Source of the DNA: Firmicutes bacterium HGW-Firmicutes-10
GTDB taxonomy: Bacteria > Bacillota_I > Bacilli_A > Erysipelotrichales > Erysipelotrichaceae
DNA: 5,834 bases
Assembly (NCBI GenBank): GCA_002841605.1
Contig: PHAF01000117.1
Span: 1 to 5,834, forward strand
Direction: 5' to 3'
This document shows, piece by piece, positions 1 through 5,834 of this stretch (position 1 is its first letter; each line of letters starts with the position of its first letter). The notes below the pieces were generated by a model. It ran no database searches and was not told the origin of the DNA. It saw nothing but the letters and a program-made list of their open reading frames with translations. The translations under genes and the position numbers were made by a program.

Positions 1-326
1 GGAGCGAATAAGTTCAAAGCCGTACCACTGATAACTTGATTGGCTTTCATGTTGATGGAAGCATACGCATGGAAGAATGATAAAATCAAACCCGAACCGG
101 CCGCAATCAACATCGATAAAACTAGCAACCATTGACCGGACATGGAGGACTGCATCCGATTCATAAAGAACAAACTGATAAATGCACCCATAATCATGAT
201 ACCTTCCAAAGCGATGTTTACGACACCGCTTCGCTCGGAGTACATGCCTCCCAAGGCCACGATCAATAGTGGAATTGAATAAAACATGGTTTGTTGAACC
301 AAGAAATAGAACGTGCTCAGTGTCAT
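1..326 (-). CDS. ABC nucleoside-type importer, second permease (NupQ/RnsD-like), 3' end cut by window
   Basis: Inner-membrane permease of the BPD_transp_2 type, expected to pair with the neighbouring permease to form the transport channel. The first 108 codons are present, read from ATG at 326 and open at base 1. Full-length relatives are about 300-320 residues, so roughly a third is visible. The conserved N-terminal block of this subfamily is clear: a first membrane segment around residues 15-28, then GGMYSERSGVVNIALEG at about 26-42, followed by a second hydrophobic stretch (43-55) and a third (67-85). The motif KANQVISGTALNLFA at 94-108 is also typical. The start is supported by GGGAGG about nine bases upstream. 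It overlaps the upstream permease stop in an ATGA arrangement, which implies translational coupling. Nucleoside specificity is inferred from the family and the BMP lipoprotein in the locus. Confidence 0.93.
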   Translation of the reverse strand, partial: MTLSTFYFLVQQTMFYSIPLLIVALGGMYSERSGVVNIALEGIMIMGAFISLFFMNRMQSSMSGQWLLVLSMLIAAGSGLILSFFHAYASINMKANQVISGTALNLFA

Positions 327-1408
327 TTGGCTCTACCTCCCAACTTTCTTGAAAGATTTTCGATGAATGACTTAAAGGCTAAGGACAAAGCACTGAAATA
401 TATGATGATGGCGATCATGATATCGATGACTTCAGGTACAAAGCGCAAGCGCTGCATGTAGAAACCACCCATATTCATATGACCGACAAACAATCCGGAG
501 AAGATGATGCCGATGGGATTTGAAAGTCCCAGTAAGGCGACCGGAATACCGTTAAAACCTTCTGAAGCCAAGACATCAACGACTTCGATGTGTTTACCGG
601 TATTTGACAAATACAGCAATCCGCCACCCAAACCCGCAAGAGCTCCGGCAATCATCATCGAAAGGATGATGCTTTTCTTCTCGTTAATGCCAGCATAACG
701 GCTGGCTTCACGGTTATATCCGACGGCTTTCAGTTCAAAACCAAAGGTGGTTTTTTCTAAAACGATATACATGATGATCGCGACGACAATGGCAATGATG
801 ATTCCGATATTTGCGGATGAAAACGGAAACAGGATGTTCATTCCGCCCGTTGGCAAATAGGCGGCTCTTGGGGAAATCGATTGATTTCTCGTCAAGTCAA
901 ATACGGTACTTACGACCAGAAAGTTGACTAGATACATACCGATGTAGTTTAACATGATTGAGGTAATGACCTCATTGACGTTTCTAAAAGCCTTTAGAAC
1001 ACCGGCAATACCACCCCAAAGTGCCCCGGCAATCATTGCTCCGATAATCGCAACGATCCATAATGTACCCGAAGGCAAAAATGTCCACTTGACCCCGATA
1101 TAAATAGCTGTGAATGCTCCCAGAATAAACTGACCTGAAGCACCGATATTAAATAACCCTGTTTTAAATGCGAATCCGACGGATAAACCGGTCAAGATGA
1201 TCGGCATGGCGTTATGCAGCATATTGCCTACACCGCGCAAACCGCCGTTGAATCCACCGTTTAATATGATCATAAATCCGCGGGTCGCTTGTGCCGGATT
1301 ACTGATAAGCAGAATGATATAACCGATCAGAAGTCCGAAAAGAATGGCAAATACGGATGCCGATGCACTTTTGAAAGAGCGATTACTCAGAAGTTTCTTT
1401 ACGTTCAT
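323..1408 (-). CDS. ABC nucleoside-type importer, first permease (NupP/RnsC-like)
   Basis: This 361-residue integral membrane permease matches the usual length of NupP-type proteins of the BPD_transp_2 family. A short basic N-terminus (KK at 4-5, R10, K13) precedes about nine hydrophobic segments, near residues 18-36, 66-80, 92-106, 116-138, 147-166, 200-217, 247-268, 288-309 and 325-346. The family hallmark TGLSVGFAFKTGLFNIGASG lies at 73-92. The cytoplasmic coupling loop that contacts the ATPase is probably around 225-245 (KAVGYNREASRYAGIN). The C-terminus is basic. The start ATG at 1408 has a good AGGAG about six bases upstream. The gene begins inside the last 26 bases of the ATPase gene and ends in a 4-bp ATGA overlap with the second permease, so all three are co-translated. 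It forms the heterodimeric channel with its partner. The substrate is inferred, not shown by the sequence. Confidence 0.95.
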   Translation of the reverse strand: MNVKKLLSNRSFKSASASVFAILFGLLIGYIILLISNPAQATRGFMIILNGGFNGGLRGVGNMLHNAMPIILTGLSVGFAFKTGLFNIGASGQFILGAFTAIYIGVKWTFLPSGTLWIVAIIGAMIAGALWGGIAGVLKAFRNVNEVITSIMLNYIGMYLVNFLVVSTVFDLTRNQSISPRAAYLPTGGMNILFPFSSANIGIIIAIVVAIIMYIVLEKTTFGFELKAVGYNREASRYAGINEKKSIILSMMIAGALAGLGGGLLYLSNTGKHIEVVDVLASEGFNGIPVALLGLSNPIGIIFSGLFVGHMNMGGFYMQRLRFVPEVIDIMIAIIIYFSALSLAFKSFIENLSRKLGGRAK

Positions 1409-2930
1409 AACCTGCTCCTCTCTTTGATCCTGACATATACAAACCTAATTCCTGTTGTGTAACTTCCTTAGGATCGACTTCACCGACGATTTCACCCTCA
1501 TACATCACAAGGATACGGTCACTGACCCCTAATACTTCACTTAGTTCAAGAGATATCAGCAACACTGCTCTGCCCATGTCTCTTTGCTTTATCAACTGGT
1601 TGTGGATATACTCGATAGCACCGACATCCAGACCTCGGGTCGGCTGTACGGCTATGATCACATCCGGATCTTTTTCGACTTCCCGGGCGACTATTGCTTT
1701 TTGCTGATTTCCACCCGACATACTGCGCACCAGTGTGATGGGACCTTCACCACTGCGTATATCATATTGCTCAATCATCTTTTTCGCATTGGACAAGCGT
1801 GATTTAAATTTAATGAATCCTTTGTTTTGAAACTCATCCAAAAAGTAGGTTTGTAAAACCAGATTCTCACTCAACGTATAATCCAAAACCAACCCGTGTT
1901 TATGGCGATCTTCGGGGATATGAGAAATCCCGTGGCTGTTGCGGTAGCGGATGGACTTATGGGTGATTTCTTCACCTTTATAGTAGATTTCACCGCCATC
2001 AACCGGAAGCAGTCCCGTCAATGCATAGATCAGTTCGGTCTGTCCATTGCCCTCGATTCCGGCAACACATAGTATCTCCCCTTTTCTTAAGTCGAAGGAA
2101 ACATTATGAACTGCAGATTTGCCGTGAACTTTCGAATTGATCGACAGATTGCGTACGGTCAAAACATTGTCTCCGATTTTTGCCTCACCTTTTGAAATAT
2201 CGAATATGACTTTACGCCCTACCATCATCTCGGACATCTCTTCTTTGGATGTGTTGGCCACATCCACGGTTCCGATGTACTTGCCTTTTCTTAAAACGGA
2301 AACCCGATCGGCTACAGCCTTGATTTCATTCAGTTTATGCGTGATGAAAATGATCGATTTGCCCTCTTCGACAAGTCGTTTCATGATTTTCATCAGTTCA
2401 TCGATTTCCTGCGGAGTCAATACGGCCGTCGGCTCATCGAAAATCAGAATATCGTTTTCACGATACAACATTTTCAAAATTTCGACGCGCTGCTGCATTC
2501 CGACAGAAATGTCTTCAATGATGGCATCGGGTTCGATTCTTAGATTGTACTGCTTGCTCAAATTTACGATTTTTGCTCGGGCATCATCCATTTTCAAAAA
2601 TCCGCCCTTCACCGTCTCAACTCCCAAAACGATGTTCTCCAAAACTGTAAAATTATGAACAAGTTTAAAATGCTGGTGAACCATTCCGATGCCTAAATCG
2701 TTTGCATCGTTAGGATTGTGGATTTTAACGTCTTTGCCTCGGACTTTGATTTTACCTTTTTCAGGGATGTAAAGTCCAAACAATACACTCATCAGTGTCG
2801 ATTTGCCTGCTCCGTTTTCACCAAGCAAAGCATGAATCTCGCCTTTTCTCACTTGCAACGTGATATCATCATTAGCAATGATGCCGGGAAACTCCTTTGT
2901 GATGTTTAGCATCTCAATTACATATTCCAT
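1383..2930 (-). CDS. ABC nucleoside-type importer, tandem-domain ATPase (NupO/RnsA-like)
   Basis: This 515-residue cytoplasmic ATPase has two fused nucleotide-binding domains, the standard size for sugar/nucleoside importers of the RbsA/NupO class. Domain 1 is complete: Walker A GENGAGKST at 37-45, Q-loop Q86, signature SVGMQQR at 142-148, Walker B ILIFDEPT with D165 and E166, and switch His198. Domain 2 (about 255-500) is degenerate. Its Walker A is GIEGNGQTE at 291-299, lacking the GK[ST] lysine. Its signature SGGNQQK at 405-411 is good, but Walker B reads IIAVQPTRGLD with Gln429 in place of the catalytic Glu. Its switch region reads LISLELSE, without His. This asymmetry is typical of the BMP-linked subfamily, so it is not decay. 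An ATG eight codons upstream (2954) overlaps the -10 box of the local promoter. The ATG at 2930 has AGGAG seven bases upstream and is preferred. The stop TAA lies 26 bp inside the first permease gene. Confidence 0.95.
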   Translation of the reverse strand: MEYVIEMLNITKEFPGIIANDDITLQVRKGEIHALLGENGAGKSTLMSVLFGLYIPEKGKIKVRGKDVKIHNPNDANDLGIGMVHQHFKLVHNFTVLENIVLGVETVKGGFLKMDDARAKIVNLSKQYNLRIEPDAIIEDISVGMQQRVEILKMLYRENDILIFDEPTAVLTPQEIDELMKIMKRLVEEGKSIIFITHKLNEIKAVADRVSVLRKGKYIGTVDVANTSKEEMSEMMVGRKVIFDISKGEAKIGDNVLTVRNLSINSKVHGKSAVHNVSFDLRKGEILCVAGIEGNGQTELIYALTGLLPVDGGEIYYKGEEITHKSIRYRNSHGISHIPEDRHKHGLVLDYTLSENLVLQTYFLDEFQNKGFIKFKSRLSNAKKMIEQYDIRSGEGPITLVRSMSGGNQQKAIVAREVEKDPDVIIAVQPTRGLDVGAIEYIHNQLIKQRDMGRAVLLISLELSEVLGVSDRILVMYEGEIVGEVDPKEVTQQELGLYMSGSKRGAGYERKETSE

Positions 2931-2937
2931 GTGATCA

Positions 2938-2942
2938 CTCCT
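2938..2942 (-). promoter_or_regulatory. Ribosome binding site deciding the ATPase start
   Basis: On the minus strand AGGAG is followed by seven bases and then the ATG at 2930. The alternative upstream ATG at 2954 overlaps the predicted -10 hexamer and would precede the expected transcription start near 2947. The site therefore fixes the 515-residue start. Confidence 0.8.
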
Positions 2943-2953
2943 GTACTGCCACA

Positions 2954-2982
2954 ATTATACACGATTTAAGGTTTGTTGAAAA
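2954..2982 (-). promoter_or_regulatory. SigA-type promoter for the ATPase-permease genes
   Basis: On the minus strand a perfect -10 TATAAT (2959-2954) is preceded by a 17-bp spacer and a -35-like TTTTCA (2982-2977, four of six matches to TTGACA). The transcription start would fall near 2947, giving a leader of about 17 bases before the ATG at 2930. The promoter lies downstream of the terminator that ends the binding-protein transcript, so the ATPase and both permeases can be transcribed independently. Its -35 hexamer is wholly inside a LacI-family-like operator, suggesting repression by occlusion. Prediction is from sequence only. Confidence 0.75.
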
Positions 2983-2990
2983 CGTTTGCA
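2977..2990 (-). promoter_or_regulatory. LacI-family / cre-like operator overlapping the -35 box
   Basis: The minus strand reads TGCAAACGTTTTCA, an imperfect palindrome centred on CG. It matches the CcpA catabolite-responsive element consensus TGWAANCGNTNWCA at all but one defined position, and fits the looser form with N at that position. It also closely resembles the E. coli PurR operator core GCAAACGTTTTC, another LacI-family site. The regulator is not in the window. A CcpA-type catabolite repressor or a ribose/nucleoside LacI-family repressor is plausible. It covers the -35 hexamer of the ATPase promoter, which fits repression. Confidence 0.6.
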
Positions 2991-3008
2991 CCTTATAAAA
3001 CCGACAAA

Positions 3009-3021
3009 TTAAAACGTTTAA
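3009..3021. promoter_or_regulatory. Second AAACGTTT-core operator-like site
   Basis: The plus strand reads TTAAAACGTTTAA, sharing the nine-base core AAAACGTTT with the site at 2977-2990. The two cores are offset by exactly 32 bp, about three helical turns, so both would face the same side of the DNA. It lies between the terminator and the ATPase promoter. It is a weaker cre match because the outer TG/CA bases are absent. An auxiliary operator is inferred, but an AT-rich chance palindrome remains possible. Confidence 0.4.
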
Positions 3022-3028
3022 CCTCTTC

Positions 3029-3055
3029 AAAAAAAAAGACCGCCGAAGCGGTCTT
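3029..3055 (-). terminator. Factor-independent terminator after the binding-protein gene
   Basis: On the minus strand the 8-bp stem AAGACCGC / GCGGTCTT closes on a TTCG loop and runs into nine consecutive T residues (3037-3029, the first two belonging to the stem). The C(UUCG)G loop is an exceptionally stable RNA tetraloop. The hairpin begins seven bases after the TAA of the lipoprotein gene (3062-3064). It has no T-run on the plus strand, so it acts in one direction. It would end or attenuate the lipoprotein transcript before the transporter genes. Confidence 0.93.
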
Positions 3056-3061
3056 GTTCAA

Positions 3062-4138
3062 TTATCCAATGACTTCAACAGTTACGTTGGTTACCGGTAA
3101 TTCAGAAGCAGATGTAACATCTGTATCTTTTTTGATGTTTGTGCGGATATTATCCGTATTAGCGACCAATTTTGCAAAGATTGCATCATAAGCAGCTTTA
3201 TTGAATGTTGTAAAACGTGAGAAATCATTCGGCAAACTTACGCCGTCAACTTCAACACCCAAGGAAACGGATTCGCCGCCCTTGAAGTTTCCTGCATAGT
3301 AATCAGCCAAAGCATCATATACGGAAATGCCTAAGCCTTTTAAAGCAGAAGTAATAACTGTGGTTGATTCGCCTTTTTGATCGATATCAACACCAATGAC
3401 TTTACCATTGTTTGCTTCAGCAGCAGCCATAACAGAGTTACCAGCACCACCGGCAGCAGCGAATATAACTTGTACGCCACCTTGAAACCACGTAGCAGCT
3501 TCCGTTTGATAATCTGCTGAAGGGCCAAAACCGCCAAGGTATTTGTATTTCAAAGTAACATTGACGCCCATTTCAGCAGCGGCAAAGTTAACACCTTGAA
3601 CAAAACCGTATCCGAAACGGACAACGGCCGGAACAGCCATACCGCCCATAAAGCCAAGATTGGTGAATCCGTCTTTAACAGCAGCGTAGCCAGCTAAGAA
3701 ACCTACTTGTTCTTCAGCGTAGAATACTGAGTAAACATTGTCTTCGATTCTGAATTCTGTATACGTTCCATCTTGCGGGAAACCATCCAATAAAACAAAC
3801 TTGACATCCGGATGCATGTCTTGTGCTTTAAAGATTGCCGGTTCAAACAAGAATCCCGGAGTTACGATCACTTTTGCACCGTTTTCAACAGCTAAATCGA
3901 TCGCAGCCACGTAAGCATCTGTGCTTTTGTCAGTTGGTTGGTAGTATTTGTAGCTAATATTCTTTTCTTCAGCATATTGCTTCAAACCTTCCCAGGCACC
4001 TTGGTTAAAGGATTTGTCATCAATCGTCCCGATATCAGTGATCAAGGCTAACTCGAAAGTTTCGTCTTGTTCTGCCGGAGCACATGCTGCCAACCCTAAC
4101 GCAAGGAGAACAACAAGTAAAATTAGTAGTTTTTTCAT
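3062..4138 (-). CDS. BMP-family (PnrA/NupN-like) substrate-binding lipoprotein of the ABC importer
   Basis: This 358-residue secreted lipoprotein is the ligand receptor of the importer. The signal peptide has KK at 2-3, a hydrophobic core at 4-17 and lipobox LAAC with Cys19 as the lipidated residue, so it is anchored on the outer face of the membrane. The Bmp domain starts with the family motif ITDIGTIDDKSFNQGAWEG (33-51), carrying the conserved Asp and Phe residues around the nucleoside pocket. It continues with EEQVGFLAGYAA (142-153), FMGGMAVPAVVRFGYGF (163-179), FAAAGGAGNSV (226-236) and VIGVDIDQ (248-255). PnrA, NupN and RnsB relatives bind purine or other nucleosides, so a nucleoside ligand is likely but unproven. 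An in-frame ATG at 4210 lies upstream of the predicted transcription start. The ATG at 4138 has GGAGG eight bases upstream and a proper signal peptide. The gene has its own promoter and terminator. Confidence 0.95.
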   Translation of the reverse strand: MKKLLILLVVLLALGLAACAPAEQDETFELALITDIGTIDDKSFNQGAWEGLKQYAEEKNISYKYYQPTDKSTDAYVAAIDLAVENGAKVIVTPGFLFEPAIFKAQDMHPDVKFVLLDGFPQDGTYTEFRIEDNVYSVFYAEEQVGFLAGYAAVKDGFTNLGFMGGMAVPAVVRFGYGFVQGVNFAAAEMGVNVTLKYKYLGGFGPSADYQTEAATWFQGGVQVIFAAAGGAGNSVMAAAEANNGKVIGVDIDQKGESTTVITSALKGLGISVYDALADYYAGNFKGGESVSLGVEVDGVSLPNDFSRFTTFNKAAYDAIFAKLVANTDNIRTNIKKDTDVTSASELPVTNVTVEVIG

Positions 4139-4146
4139 TAAACTTT

Positions 4147-4151
4147 CCTCC
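4147..4151 (-). promoter_or_regulatory. Ribosome binding site deciding the lipoprotein start
   Basis: On the minus strand GGAGG is followed by eight bases and the ATG at 4138, which opens directly into the lipoprotein signal peptide. Two other in-frame ATGs exist. The one at 4153 overlaps this site and the one at 4210 is upstream of the promoter's expected start, so neither is likely to be used. Confidence 0.85.
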
Positions 4152-4177
4152 ATTGTCGCAGTTATCCTGCTTTCTTT

Positions 4178-4206
4178 ATTGTATAACCTATCATTTTCAA
4201 AGTCAA
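4178..4206 (-). promoter_or_regulatory. SigA-type promoter for the binding-protein gene
   Basis: On the minus strand a -35 TTGACT (4206-4201, five of six) and a -10 TACAAT (4183-4178, five of six) are separated by 17 bp. Transcription would start near 4171, giving a leader of about 33 bases before the lipoprotein ATG. This is a stronger match at -35 than the downstream ATPase promoter. That fits the usual need for an excess of binding protein over membrane components. I saw no convincing operator here. Confidence 0.8.
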
Positions 4207-4261
4207 TCAAAGAGAAAAACGAATGCTAAGAAAAATTATACATTGATTTCAAACAAAATGT

Positions 4262-4290
4262 GTGACTTTCGTATGAAAGTATGATACAAT
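4262..4290 (+). promoter_or_regulatory. Extended -10 promoter for the DEAD-box helicase
   Basis: The -10 TACAAT (4285-4290) is preceded by TGA at 4282-4284, giving an extended TGn -10. A 17-bp spacer separates it from a -35-like GTGACT (4262-4267, four of six). The start would be near 4297, leaving a leader of about 56 bases. It is divergent from the lipoprotein promoter, with the two predicted starts about 125 bp apart and pointing away from each other. Confidence 0.7.
4265..4280. repeat. Interrupted palindrome in the helicase promoter spacer
   Basis: ACTTTC and GAAAGT are perfect 6-bp inverted arms around GTAT. The element overlaps the last three bases of the -35-like hexamer and ends just before the extended -10, a position where a dimeric repressor would block RNA polymerase. 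No matching regulator family is recognised, and a chance palindrome is possible. Confidence 0.4.
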
Positions 4291-4317
4291 TCCACGGTGT
4301 TTGAATAAAACAACCAG

Positions 4318-4345
4318 GCGACCCAAAAGGTCGCTTTGAAAGCGA
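4318..4345 (+). promoter_or_regulatory. Two mutually exclusive hairpins in the helicase mRNA leader
   Basis: Hairpin 1 pairs GCGACC (4318-4323) with GGTCGC (4329-4334) around CAAAA. Hairpin 2 pairs TCGCTT (4331-4336) with AAGCGA (4340-4345) around TGA. They share TCGC at 4331-4334, so only one can form at a time. Hairpin 2 covers most of the poor purine-rich AAGCGAG stretch (4340-4346) that is the only ribosome-binding candidate before ATG 4353. No T-run follows either hairpin, so neither is a terminator. A translational switch is inferred, not demonstrated. Confidence 0.45.
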
Positions 4346-4352
4346 GATATCA

Positions 4353-5834
4353 ATGAAATTTACCGAATTTAACCTACCCCAAAACCTGTTAAGAGCAATT
4401 GAAAGTTGCAACTACACGGACGCAACTGCGATACAAGAACAAACCATTCCAGCTTTGATGAACGGCCAGGACATCATCGGACAAAGCCAAACCGGCACCG
4501 GCAAGACCGCTGCTTTTGCTTTACCGATTTTAGCACAATGTGTCCCTACCGATCACAAACGTCCTCAAGCTCTGATTCTCTCACCTACCCGTGAGTTAGC
4601 ATTGCAAATCGTTGAGCACTTCAGACAGTTCACGAAGTTCTCCGATGGAATCCGTACCGTCGCTATTTACGGCGGTCAACCGATCGATGTACAAATCCGC
4701 GAACTGAAAAAAGGCGGAGATATCATCGTCGGTACACCGGGTCGCATTCAAGATCATATCCGTCGCAAAACACTGCGATTTGAAAATTTGAACTACCTTG
4801 TACTGGATGAAGCGGATGAAATGCTTCAAATGGGATTTAAAGAAGAGATCGAAGAAATCCTGAAATCCATTCCGGAAGCACGCACGACTGCGTTATTCTC
4901 GGCAACGATGCCGAAAGCGATTTTGGACATTACCGAAAACTACATGAAGGATCCAAAGCATATTTCCATTTCACCGAAAATGAAAACACTGGATGCCATC
5001 GAACAAATGGTCTATGAAGTTCCTCAACCGTACAAAGTTGATCTGCTTCTTCAATTAATTGCATTATATCAGCCTTCACAAGCCATGATTTTCTGTAACA
5101 CGAAGAAAATGGTGGATGATTTGGCAGAAACACTGCAAAAAAATCATCTGGACGCTGCTGCGATTCACGGTGATATGAAACAGGAAATGCGTACCGTCGT
5201 CATGAATAAGTTCAAGAAACAAACAATCCGCTTCTTGATCGCAACGGACGTTGCAGCCCGCGGTATCGATGTCGATTCCATGGAAATGGTCATCAACTAC
5301 GACTTACCGCAAGACGATGAATACTACATTCACCGTATCGGACGTACCGGACGCGCAGGTTCTAAAGGACAAGCGATCACCATCGTTTCCAATAACCAAC
5401 GCCGCGCCTGGGATAATCTGGTCCGCTTCAACAAACTGACCGCAAAAGTCATGGAGTTACCGTCACAGGAAGAATTGGATCACATCCAACTCAACCAAAT
5501 CAAAAAAGTGCTTGAGCAACAGTCCGATAAGATGATTCCGGATACGATTGAACAAATCTTTAATATGATAACCGAGAGTGGAATGGATAAAGATCATTTG
5601 CTGAAAGTGCTCTTGATGCAACAAACATCAAAGAACAGTTTCTCAGAGATCGTAACCATCAAGAAACCTTCGATACGTCAATATCGCAGTTACTCGCTCA
5701 ATATTGGTGAAAGACAAGGCGTCAGCGCAGCTAAAATTTTGCGAAATACCGAAATGTATTGCGGTATTGATCCTGCATTAGTTGGCAAGATCAAAATCAG
5801 CCGCAATTCAACACTCGTAGAAGTCGCATCCCAT
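4353..5834 (+). CDS. DEAD-box ATP-dependent RNA helicase (DeaD/CshA/DbpA type), 3' end cut by window
   Basis: This cytoplasmic RNA helicase unwinds short RNA duplexes using ATP, with roles in relatives in ribosome assembly, mRNA turnover and cold adaptation. The 494 codons present stay open at the right edge. The core is intact: Q-motif (F6, Q28), motif I SQTGTGKT 45-52, Ia PTREL 78-82, GG 107-108, TPGR 128-131, DEAD 152-155, SAT 183-185, IV IFCNT 246-250, V ATDVAARGID 297-306 and VI HRIGRTGR 327-334. A helical linker (about 370-435) leads to NIGERQGVSAAKIL (450-463) and a strand-rich end (GKIKISRNSTLVEV, 478-491), the start of a DbpA-type RNA-binding fold. That domain looks nearly complete, so full length is probably a little over 500. 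The ATG at 4353 is the only good start; an in-frame TGA sits at 4302-4304. The ribosome binding site is weak. Which subgroup (DeaD, CshA or DbpA) cannot be decided here. Confidence 0.95.
   Translation, partial: MKFTEFNLPQNLLRAIESCNYTDATAIQEQTIPALMNGQDIIGQSQTGTGKTAAFALPILAQCVPTDHKRPQALILSPTRELALQIVEHFRQFTKFSDGIRTVAIYGGQPIDVQIRELKKGGDIIVGTPGRIQDHIRRKTLRFENLNYLVLDEADEMLQMGFKEEIEEILKSIPEARTTALFSATMPKAILDITENYMKDPKHISISPKMKTLDAIEQMVYEVPQPYKVDLLLQLIALYQPSQAMIFCNTKKMVDDLAETLQKNHLDAAAIHGDMKQEMRTVVMNKFKKQTIRFLIATDVAARGIDVDSMEMVINYDLPQDDEYYIHRIGRTGRAGSKGQAITIVSNNQRRAWDNLVRFNKLTAKVMELPSQEELDHIQLNQIKKVLEQQSDKMIPDTIEQIFNMITESGMDKDHLLKVLLMQQTSKNSFSEIVTIKKPSIRQYRSYSLNIGERQGVSAAKILRNTEMYCGIDPALVGKIKISRNSTLVEVASH

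Noticed and set aside
2137..2658. 173-codon open frame on the plus strand
   Set aside because: It is antisense to the ATPase, whose motifs are intact in the minus frame. It has no ribosome binding site or recognisable domain and is a shadow of codon bias.
2931..2938. 8-bp palindrome GTGATCAC between the ATPase ribosome binding site and start codon
   Set aside because: It is short, fully inside the leader spacing, and expected by chance at this scale. It does not fit a known longer operator.
4186..4206. Possible CodY-like or PurR-box-like site near the lipoprotein promoter
   Set aside because: The best alignment to AATTTTCWGAAAATT gives only about half the positions, and the nearby ACGAA at 4219-4223 lacks the rest of a PurR box, so neither is claimed.
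4235..4240. Perfect TATAAT on the minus strand upstream of the lipoprotein promoter
   Set aside because: No hexamer resembling TTGACA lies 15-19 bp upstream (candidates read CACATT or ACACAT) and there is no TGn extension, so a second promoter is weakly supported.
4318..4334. Hairpin in the helicase leader as a factor-independent terminator
   Set aside because: It is followed by TTTGAAAGCG, without a T-run, so intrinsic termination is not supported.
4596..5133. Minus-strand open frames inside the helicase gene
   Set aside because: The plus-strand frame encodes all DEAD-box motifs, while these antisense frames show no domain and no start signals.

Overview
The window looks like an ordinary chromosomal segment of a low-to-mid GC Gram-positive-type bacterium (Bacillota or a close relative; base composition judged by eye). 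The evidence is AGGAGG-type ribosome binding sites before most genes, a lipoprotein signal peptide with an LAAC lipobox, a factor-independent terminator with a long U-run, TGA used as a stop codon (standard code), and proteins closest in character to B. subtilis NupNOPQ and Firmicute DEAD-box helicases. No mobile element, CRISPR array, tRNA or rRNA was seen.

Layout. The minus strand carries a BMP-family nucleoside-type ABC importer. In transcription order it runs: substrate-binding lipoprotein (3062-4138), terminator (3029-3055), two-domain ATPase (1383-2930), first permease (323-1408), and second permease (1-326, cut by the left edge). The ATPase and first permease genes overlap by 26 bp and the two permease genes by 4 bp, so these three are translated from one message. 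The plus strand carries one divergent gene, a DEAD-box RNA helicase with a DeaD/DbpA-type C-terminal RNA-binding domain (4353 to the right edge). It is still open at base 5834.

How it works together. The lipoprotein captures the ligand outside the membrane. By analogy with characterised relatives (PnrA, NupN, RnsB) this is a purine or other nucleoside. The two permeases form the channel and the tandem-NBD ATPase drives import. The helicase is a separate housekeeping or cold-adaptation function that shares only the divergent intergenic region.

The most interesting signals are regulatory. A strong terminator with a C(UUCG)G loop isolates the binding-protein gene. The ATPase-permease genes have their own promoter, whose -35 box lies inside a LacI-family/cre-like operator, and a second AAACGTTT-core copy lies exactly 32 bp upstream. 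The helicase leader can form two mutually exclusive hairpins next to a weak ribosome binding site, and its promoter spacer holds a 16-bp interrupted palindrome. I found no convincing evidence of a previously undescribed multi-gene system.
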